46,090 bases of DNA. It comes from Nitrospirota bacterium. GTDB taxonomy: Bacteria; Nitrospirota; Leptospirillia; Leptospirillales; Leptospirillaceae. Within the stretch, counting starts at the first letter, position 1, and each line of letters starts with the position of its first letter. Both the position numbers and the translations under genes were made by a program. The notes beneath the pieces are model-generated. The model saw only the letters and a list, made by a program, of their open reading frames with translations. It was not told where the DNA came from and did no database searches. Below are positions 39,931 through 46,090 of the stretch, piece after piece. Location: positions 1-46,090 of the forward strand of contig DAIBTC010000004.1 of NCBI GenBank assembly GCA_027415345.1, written 5' to 3'.

Positions 39931-42445
39931 AAAAGACCTCTTTTCCCGAAGGGGATCGAAGCGGGGAGTCCTCCCCCTCGTCCCTGACCCACGTCCCTTG
40001 CCGGCTCCGGTGCTCCATCGGCTCGCCCGGGACCAGGCGGGAGAGGTGGATCCACCCGTTTTCGACCAGGTTCCGGACCAGGGCATGGCGCCCGATGATC
40101 CGCTCGATGGGAGCCCTTGGCGCCTCGACCAGAACGAGGAGCCGAAGCGGTTCATGGACGAAGCGGCGCCCGTCATGAAGGGACTGGAGGGCCAGGCCCG
40201 TCCGGAGATCCCCTCCGTTCCCCTCGAAGACCCCGATGGCTCCTCCCACCACATTGTGAAGGACCTTGTTGCCGCTTCCGAAACGCCGGTTGTCCACCAC
40301 AGACCCATAATACTGCATGTTGATCCAGTGTCCCACGATCATGGGGGCGGTCAGGATCAGCTCAAGGGTCGCAAATTCCGGATCCTTTTGCCAGTCATAG
40401 TCGTGAAGGAAGGCACGTCCGGAAAGATCCACCCCCGCCGTCCGGATCCGGGGGGCCACGATGAAGGCGGCATTGCCGGCGAGCCCCCATTCGGGCCGGA
40501 CCTCGGACCAGTCCCGCCCCCGGCGCCTGGCCTCTTTCAAAAGGATCTCCGGGGAGGGCTCAGGGCTTCCGAAGAGGGCGGCCCGTTCGGCGCAGGCCCG
40601 CTCCCCGGCCCGCTCAAGATCCCCCGAGAGACGATCGATCTCGTTTTTGCGTCCCCCGGCCCAGGCTCCCGGATCGAGGAGGGTGACCCGGTCGGTGGTG
40701 GTGTCATGAAGGGCCGCCACGAAGAGCGTCTCCCTTGGAATCCTGATCCCCGCGCTGGAAAGTCCCTGGCGTGTCGCCGGATCATTGAGGAGGGCGGCGG
40801 CAATATGGGCGCTGGCCTCCCCGCTCTGGCCGGCGCAGGCCCCGCAGTCGAGGGCGCTGGCCTGCGGGTTGTTGGTCGTGGACGATCCGTGTCCCACCAG
40901 AAGGACGATCCGGGGAAAGCCTTCCACAAGCCCCATGGCCCGAAGAACGGACGCGGCGACCCGGGGCCGTTCCGGGAGAGGGATTCCCGTCTCTCCCGGA
41001 ACGCCGTCGAGATCGAAGACCAGAGAGCGGCGTTCCTCCTCCCGAAGACCCCGGTGGCGGGGGGGAGAATCGCTTTCCCCCATTCCCAGCACCTTCATGA
41101 GGAGCTTTCCCGCCGTAAGAAGCCCTGCCGATTCCACGAAGGCAAAGGCGGAGGAGGCCGAGGTCTTGAAGATCTTCCAGGCATGATCGGTGCCGAGCCG
41201 GATCTCACGCCGGGATTTGAGGCGCGCATGCTCTCCTTCTGCTCCCCCCGCGGGCCTCTCCTCGATCTGGAAAGCGGGAGAGAAGAGGACCGGGAGATGG
41301 GAAAGCGCCCCCGACGTTCCGATGGAGCGGACCGCCGCCGGGATGCCGAAGAAGCCCGCAAAGCCTGCGGTCTTTATATCAGGCGCCACCTGCTCCAGGG
41401 CGCGGCGGAAGACTTCCGACCGAACATCGATGCAGAAGACCGCCAGGGCCCGGGGAGGCGCCTCCCTCGCCCCTTCGGGGGCCGGGGTCTCCTGTTTGCG
41501 AAGGAGGGCGGACAGAGAGCGACGGTAGCCGATCTCGAAGGCCCGGGCGAGAAGCATGTCGACCTCCCTCTCCCGCCGGTGGATCTCCGCGCCTGCCCGT
41601 TCCTCCTCTTTCCACTTTATGAGCCGGCTCTCCCAAAGGCGCAGGAGACTCTCCCGGCGTCCGGTCTCCAGAAGGATCCTCTCCCAGGCCAGCCGGATGG
41701 CCAGAAGATCCCGCATCGAATTCTCGGTCTCCCCCAAAAGCTCCACCTGCCAGAGGCGGTAGCGGGCCCAGGAGGCCCAGCCCCCCACGGAGAGAAGGGC
41801 CGCATGAAGGCGATCCTCCTCCATCTCCGAAGGGAGGGAGAGCTCCTCCACGACCCCGCGGATCGTCTCCTCCGGATCCTCCGGGAGAGCGGAGACGAGA
41901 CCCCGGACCCCCCGGAGACCGAAGAGGCGGGGAGACTTGTCGATCAGCGCCTGGGACCGCCAGGCCTCGTAGAGGGACCGGCTCTTCCAGGGGTTCTTCC
42001 AGAGGGCCTGGCCCATGTCGAACCAGGAGGCGCAGACCGGGCTGATGCGGTCCACCACGAAGCTCTCCCAGGATCGGCCGTCGACCTCCTCCCTGAGAGC
42101 GCCCATAAGAAGAGGCGCGGGAGAGGGTCCTTTCGCCTCCCGGTCGATTTCCCGAAGAAGAGTCGGAAGGTCGAGCGGGCTTCCGCATTCCCGGAGAGCC
42201 TCCGAGAGATCCCGGGACCGGATCCGCCCCGTGCGGATCTGCTCGCGGTAATAGGCCCTGTCCATCAGGAGTCCGGTTCCGGCCACCCGCCCCAGGGTCC
42301 GGTGGGCCTCCTCCCAGGGCCGGTCCACGAGCCCGAAGTAGGGGCTCACGGCCACAAAATGCTTGAGGGGCCAGAGGGGGGCGATCCTCCGGCAGGCCCG
42401 GTCGACGGAGGCAGAGAGGGAGAGAGGGATCGGAGGGGTTGTCAT
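39923..42445 (-). CDS. dabA: DabA-type inorganic carbon transporter subunit (DUF2309)
   Basis: 840 aa; beta-carbonic-anhydrase-like sites VFCIDVRSEVFRRALE and LLVGHGSSTTNNPQASALDCGACAGQSGEASA. Confidence 0.93.
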   Translation of the reverse strand: MTTPPIPLSLSASVDRACRRIAPLWPLKHFVAVSPYFGLVDRPWEEAHRTLGRVAGTGLLMDRAYYREQIRTGRIRSRDLSEALRECGSPLDLPTLLREIDREAKGPSPAPLLMGALREEVDGRSWESFVVDRISPVCASWFDMGQALWKNPWKSRSLYEAWRSQALIDKSPRLFGLRGVRGLVSALPEDPEETIRGVVEELSLPSEMEEDRLHAALLSVGGWASWARYRLWQVELLGETENSMRDLLAIRLAWERILLETGRRESLLRLWESRLIKWKEEERAGAEIHRREREVDMLLARAFEIGYRRSLSALLRKQETPAPEGAREAPPRALAVFCIDVRSEVFRRALEQVAPDIKTAGFAGFFGIPAAVRSIGTSGALSHLPVLFSPAFQIEERPAGGAEGEHARLKSRREIRLGTDHAWKIFKTSASSAFAFVESAGLLTAGKLLMKVLGMGESDSPPRHRGLREEERRSLVFDLDGVPGETGIPLPERPRVAASVLRAMGLVEGFPRIVLLVGHGSSTTNNPQASALDCGACAGQSGEASAHIAAALLNDPATRQGLSSAGIRIPRETLFVAALHDTTTDRVTLLDPGAWAGGRKNEIDRLSGDLERAGERACAERAALFGSPEPSPEILLKEARRRGRDWSEVRPEWGLAGNAAFIVAPRIRTAGVDLSGRAFLHDYDWQKDPEFATLELILTAPMIVGHWINMQYYGSVVDNRRFGSGNKVLHNVVGGAIGVFEGNGGDLRTGLALQSLHDGRRFVHEPLRLLVLVEAPRAPIERIIGRHALVRNLVENGWIHLSRLVPGEPMEHRSRQGTWVRDEGEDSPLRSPSGKEVFCE

Positions 42446-44127
42446 GGAAGGACCTCCCGGGAATGAGGATTGGGGGAATCGGCCAGACGGAGCCGCCCGG
42501 GAGAGCTATAGCCTCCCTTTCGCGGTCTCCGCGGGGTGAGCAGCCGGTCCAGCAGGGCATCGGTGTAAAGACCGGCCCCGAGATGGACGTAGAGTCTCCG
42601 GAGGATCGGCCGGTCTCCGGAGAGAGGAAGCGTCTCCTCGATCCAGAGAAGGCCCAGGAAGAGGGCGGCCACCAGCACAAGGATCGTCATCTGGAGGGGG
42701 GTTTGCGGAAGAGGGGCGGAGGGAAGAACGGGGCCAAGACCCAGCTCGAAGAGGCGGTGGAGGGCGAAGGTCGCGAGAGAGACGGCGGCGACCAGACCGG
42801 CCGTCGGAAGAAGCAGGGGGAATCCCGAGCGCCCCCGGGCCGAAAGCCCCGAGAGAAGGAGACGGGCCAGGGCGACGGAGAGGATCATCCCCAGAAGGAG
42901 GAGGGCGGGCTCACGCCCAAGGTCGAGGCCCATGAGGCCTCCGGAGAGAAGGGTCAGGAGAATGCCTGTGGCCAGCGCCAGGAACATCCGGCCCGGGGGC
43001 CCCCCCAATTTGGGAGCGATCGAGAGCTCCGGGCCGCGGAAGGGCTCGACCACGCTTCCCGACGAGAGAAAGGCGTGGGCTTTGTAAAGGGAATGGGCGA
43101 TGATGTGCATGACGGCCACGCTGTAGAGCCCTAAGGCACACTCCAGGAGCATGAACCCCATCTGGGCGCAGGTCGACCAGGCGAGGGCCCCCTTGATGTC
43201 GCTGGCAATCATCATGGCCAGGGCGGAGACGACAATGGTGGCCATGGCATTTGCGATGAGAAGGTCCCGAAACCCCGTCGGAAGGGAGACGAGAGGGGCC
43301 ATTCTGAGATAGAGAAAGGTTCCGGAGTAAATGAGCCCGGCGTGCATGAGGGCCGAGACCGGAGTCGGGGCCTCCATCACCTGGATGAGCCAGCCCTGGA
43401 GGGGAAACTGGGCGCTCTTTGCGACCACGGCCAGGAAGAGGAGGCCGGCGGCGAGCCACAGGGAGGGTGAGAGCTCCGTCCGGCCGGAGAGGGCGGCTGC
43501 CAGTCCGGAAAAACGGTCGGTCGACAGGGTCCGGGAGACCAGGACAAAGGCCCCCAGGAGGGCCAGGTCGGCCATTCTGTGGAGAAAGAACTTCTTCCGG
43601 GCGGCCAGGCGCGCCTTCGGCCGGTCGGGGTAGAAGACGAGCAGACGATGGAGGCAGAGACCCTTTGCGACCCAGGAGAGAAAGAAAGCCCAGATGTTGT
43701 CCACGACGACCATCGTGAAGAAGAATCCCAGCGTCAGGCTCATGAACTGCATGAAGCGTCCCGCGCCCGGCTCCCCGTCCAGGTAGCGCTCCGAAAACCG
43801 GACGACGGCCAGCCCCACGAAGGCCACGAGAAGCGACATCGCAAGGCTCAGGGGATTGACCCCCACCCGAATTTCGAAGGCCCCCAGACCTGCCGGAAGG
43901 GGCAGGGAGAGCCAGGTGATCGTGCGGGAGAACCCCAGGATATAGGTTGCCAGGGCCAAAAGGGCCGAAACCATGGCAAAGGCGGCCGAGGCCGTCGTGG
44001 CCGTTTTCATGAGACGGGGATGGCGGTCCGCGCCGCCTATGGCGGAGAGGATCCCCGTCGCCAACAGGGGCCAGGGAAGGATCAGAAGGAAGGCCGAGGC
44101 GGCCAACGCGGTCGGTGAAGAGATCAT
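42442..44127 (-). CDS. dabB: DabB-type proton-conducting membrane subunit (NuoL-like)
   Basis: NuoL/MrpA-type helices (FFLHRMADLALLGAFVL, FPLQGWLIQVMEAPTPVSALMHAGLIYSGTFLYLR); ATG 44127 with AAAGGAGA; the longer ORF start at 44220 overlaps the candidate promoter. Confidence 0.92.
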   Translation of the reverse strand: MISSPTALAASAFLLILPWPLLATGILSAIGGADRHPRLMKTATTASAAFAMVSALLALATYILGFSRTITWLSLPLPAGLGAFEIRVGVNPLSLAMSLLVAFVGLAVVRFSERYLDGEPGAGRFMQFMSLTLGFFFTMVVVDNIWAFFLSWVAKGLCLHRLLVFYPDRPKARLAARKKFFLHRMADLALLGAFVLVSRTLSTDRFSGLAAALSGRTELSPSLWLAAGLLFLAVVAKSAQFPLQGWLIQVMEAPTPVSALMHAGLIYSGTFLYLRMAPLVSLPTGFRDLLIANAMATIVVSALAMMIASDIKGALAWSTCAQMGFMLLECALGLYSVAVMHIIAHSLYKAHAFLSSGSVVEPFRGPELSIAPKLGGPPGRMFLALATGILLTLLSGGLMGLDLGREPALLLLGMILSVALARLLLSGLSARGRSGFPLLLPTAGLVAAVSLATFALHRLFELGLGPVLPSAPLPQTPLQMTILVLVAALFLGLLWIEETLPLSGDRPILRRLYVHLGAGLYTDALLDRLLTPRRPRKGGYSSPGRLRLADSPNPHSREVLP

Positions 44128-44203
44128 GTCGGTCTCCTTTGAATCAGGTGGCCCCCTTGCCGAAAGTCCGGAGAGACAATCCGAAGGAGGGTTCCCCCAA
44201 GGA

Positions 44204-44220
44204 AGCAATCGACATGCCAA
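44204..44220 (-). promoter_or_regulatory. candidate sigma54 (-24/-12) promoter for dabBA-HK-RR
   Basis: Minus strand TTGGCATGTCGATTGCT: TGGCAT-N5-TTGC with GG-N10-GC spacing; predicted start of transcription about 65 nt before dabB ATG. Confidence 0.75.
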
Positions 44221-44302
44221 TTAATAAAGATAAAATTCATGGTAATTTACGAAGACGTCGACCAGAAATGATCCTTGGGAGCCCCCATTCAGCCCTTCAG
44301 AA

Positions 44303-44320
44303 ATGTGCGCATCCGCACAT
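44303..44320. promoter_or_regulatory. candidate activator-binding inverted repeat (enhancer/UAS)
   Basis: ATGTGCG-CATC-CGCACAT, perfect 7-bp arms, about 84 bp upstream of the candidate -24 element. Confidence 0.6.
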
Positions 44321-44581
44321 CCCGGTCCAGGGGATCAAAAGGAAAAAATTCCGGGACAAGGGGAGGGCCGGCCTTCAAGAAGGCCGCTTTTGGACCCGGA
44401 ACCCTGGCTCCCCGAAAGGAGGGTCAAAGCCTCTCTCCCCGGACTGGACAGGGGGAACGGGGCGGGCAGGGGCTTCATGATGGGCAAGGTTCAGGGGCAG
44501 GGCGGGACCCACGGGAGGGGATGTCATCAACAGTTCGGGAAAACGGAGGCCGACACCGCCCTCTTGCCGGACTCTTCCCCG

Positions 44582-44818
44582 TCAAAGGGCCACCAGGCAG
44601 CGCACCAGCCCGGCATAGTAGCAGCAGCGGTCGTCGTTTAGATCATTGAAGAAGAGTCTCTCCTGGCCGTCTTCGAAGAGGATCAGGACGAAGCAGGCGC
44701 CTCCGGCCACGGTGGACTCCCGGGTCTCGACGACCCGACCCGTTCCCCACTCCGGATAGTCCCGGTGACGGACCCTCTCATCGCGCCGGAGATATCGGCG
44801 CACGCCGTGTTCGATCAT
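44582..44818 (-). CDS. DUF3553-like small protein
   Basis: RVRHRDYPEWGTGRVVETRE...FEDGQERLFF. Confidence 0.65.
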   Translation of the reverse strand: MIEHGVRRYLRRDERVRHRDYPEWGTGRVVETRESTVAGGACFVLILFEDGQERLFFNDLNDDRCCYYAGLVRCLVAL

Positions 44819-45492
44819 GGATGGACCGCCCTGGGATTCATGGTTTGGGCCCGGGCCCGGTAGAAGGAGCTTTCGGGGCAGAGATCGAGCGCCGCCGAAA
44901 GGAAGCGCCGGGCGCCGGGACGGCCGAGGCGGTGGCGGGCGATGCCGATCCAGGAGAGGACCCGGGGATCCCCCGGACGAAGGGCGTTGGCCTGCTCGAA
45001 TTCCCCGAGGGCCCGGGCGACGGATCCCCCGACGAACCAGGGCTTGAAATAGAGCTCAAGGCCCTTCGACAGGTGGGCCTCGGGATTTTTGGGGTCGAGA
45101 GAAAGGGCCCGGGCGTTTTCGGTCTGGGCCTTTGTGCCGTAGGACATGCCGGCCGGGAATCCCCTGTACTGGACCATCAGGAGGTCCCGTTCCCCGGCCA
45201 GGGCGTGGAGGGTCGAATCCCCCGGATGCTCCGACAGGAGACTCCCCGCCTCCCGCCCGGCCAGGGCCAGGGCCTTCTCCCCGACACTTCGCTGGCCCGG
45301 GATGTCCCTCACCGTCCGGGCCACCAGAAGAAGGGCCCGGAGATCCGCTTCCGACGGGTTTGCCCCCAGGACCGGCAGGAGACGGGTTGTGGAAGGGCCG
45401 GGACAGGCGGGGAGGGTCTTGGGAAGGGCGTAGGCCGGAGAGAGACCGGCGGAGGCGAGGAGGAGAACGGCCAGGAGAACTCGGGACATCAC
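44815..45492 (-). CDS. exported TPR-containing hypothetical protein
   Basis: Signal peptide VLLAVLLLASAGLSPAYA; TPR-like AHLSKGLELYFKPW...ALGEFEQANALRPGDPRVLSWIGIARHRLG; ATGA-type overlap with the DUF3553-like gene. Confidence 0.65.
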   Translation of the reverse strand: MMSRVLLAVLLLASAGLSPAYALPKTLPACPGPSTTRLLPVLGANPSEADLRALLLVARTVRDIPGQRSVGEKALALAGREAGSLLSEHPGDSTLHALAGERDLLMVQYRGFPAGMSYGTKAQTENARALSLDPKNPEAHLSKGLELYFKPWFVGGSVARALGEFEQANALRPGDPRVLSWIGIARHRLGRPGARRFLSAALDLCPESSFYRARAQTMNPRAVHP

Positions 45493-45496
45493 CGGC

Positions 45497-45877
45497 TCAT
45501 GGCTTCTTTTCGACCAGGATCTGGGGCAGGTGGGAGGCGATCTGGGAGCGGTGGATCACATGCTCGAACCCCGCCTTCTGGGCCTGGCGCTTGGATTCGA
45601 GGTCGGTATGGAAGGTGATGGCGATGAGCTTGGGGTGGCTGCCGGTCGACCCCGCCTCCACGATCTCCGAGAGATACTCCTTGGCCTCCTTGAGGTCGGC
45701 CACCACCGCCCGGACGGAGAGGTCCTCCGAAACGGTGTTGTAGACCTTGGCCGGGGTCACCGACCGGGAGGAGAATCCCGCCCTCTGGACCGCCTGGGAG
45801 ACCATGGTTCCCAGAAAGATATCCCGGCCCACGAAAAGGACCACCCCGTTTTCGCCCTTCGTGCCGCCCTCGCTCAT
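45497..45877 (-). CDS. receiver-like domain protein
   Basis: 126 aa; VVLFVGRDIFLGTMVSQAVQRAGF...AVVADLKEAKE...KLIAITFHTD...AGFEHVIHRS, reminiscent of CheY-like folds. Confidence 0.55.
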   Translation of the reverse strand: MSEGGTKGENGVVLFVGRDIFLGTMVSQAVQRAGFSSRSVTPAKVYNTVSEDLSVRAVVADLKEAKEYLSEIVEAGSTGSHPKLIAITFHTDLESKRQAQKAGFEHVIHRSQIASHLPQILVEKKP

Positions 45878-45918
45878 CGGCCCGCCCTTCCCCTTGGTTC
45901 ACCTTTCGCCATCTGTCG

Positions 45919-46090
<172 letters not shown>

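Noticed and set aside
38347-39987. 546-aa plus-strand ORF opposite the histidine kinase
   Set aside because: No recognisable domain; covered by HisKA/HATPase/GAF coding on the minus strand
39551-42466. 971-aa plus-strand ORF opposite dabA and the kinase start
   Set aside because: Antisense shadow ORF from high-GC codon usage; the minus-strand DabA has clear conserved catalytic motifs, while this translation is low-complexity and rich in Gly/Arg/Pro/Glu
44128-44220. Extended dabB start (TTG at 44220) in the ORF track
   Set aside because: It overlaps the -24/-12 element and lacks membrane-protein character; ATG 44127 has AAAGGAGA and begins the expected hydrophobic N-terminus
44366-44388. Hairpin GGCCTTC-AAGAAGGCC followed by GCTTTT as a terminator
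   Set aside because: Short T tract and no convincing upstream plus-strand gene; left unannotated

Overview
High-GC bacterial chromosome segment, probably from a chemolithoautotroph. The gene content resembles Leptospirillum/Nitrospirota, but that is inference because no search was run. It is mostly housekeeping. (1) tRNA-Val(CAC), ileS-lspA-TPR-rluD. (2) DUF1015, polyprenyl synthase, VOC, beta-barrel, C-N hydrolase, trmI and a c-type cytochrome. (3) A long, tightly packed run rho-rpmE-prfA-prmC-murA-hisG-hisD-hisC-hisB-hisH-hisA-hisF-hisIE-HIT. (4) A macromolecular-synthesis cluster rpsU-yqeY-dnaG-rpoD, tRNA(CAT), a zinc-ribbon protein, rnpB and an HD hydrolase. (5) YkgJ, DUF2156-like and hflX. 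(6) An isocitrate dehydrogenase with its C-terminal domain on a separate ORF. (7) A minus-strand cassette encoding a DabB/DabA-type inorganic-carbon transporter, a soluble PAS-GAF-PAS histidine kinase and an NtrC-family sigma54 activator, all with overlapping start/stop codons. A strong candidate sigma54 promoter (TGGCAT-N5-TTGC) and a perfect 7-4-7 inverted repeat lie upstream. (8) DUF3553, a TPR protein, a receiver-like protein and the 3' end of serS. The best candidate for an undescribed system is the apparently self-contained, sigma54/two-component-controlled DAB carbon-uptake operon. Other notable items are the split Thermus-type IDH, a hisG with no canonical start codon before its conserved N-terminus (ATA with strong SD), an attenuator-like leader before the cytochrome c gene, and a JAMM-like motif in a long HflX. 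No CRISPR array, transposon or phage region was recognised.
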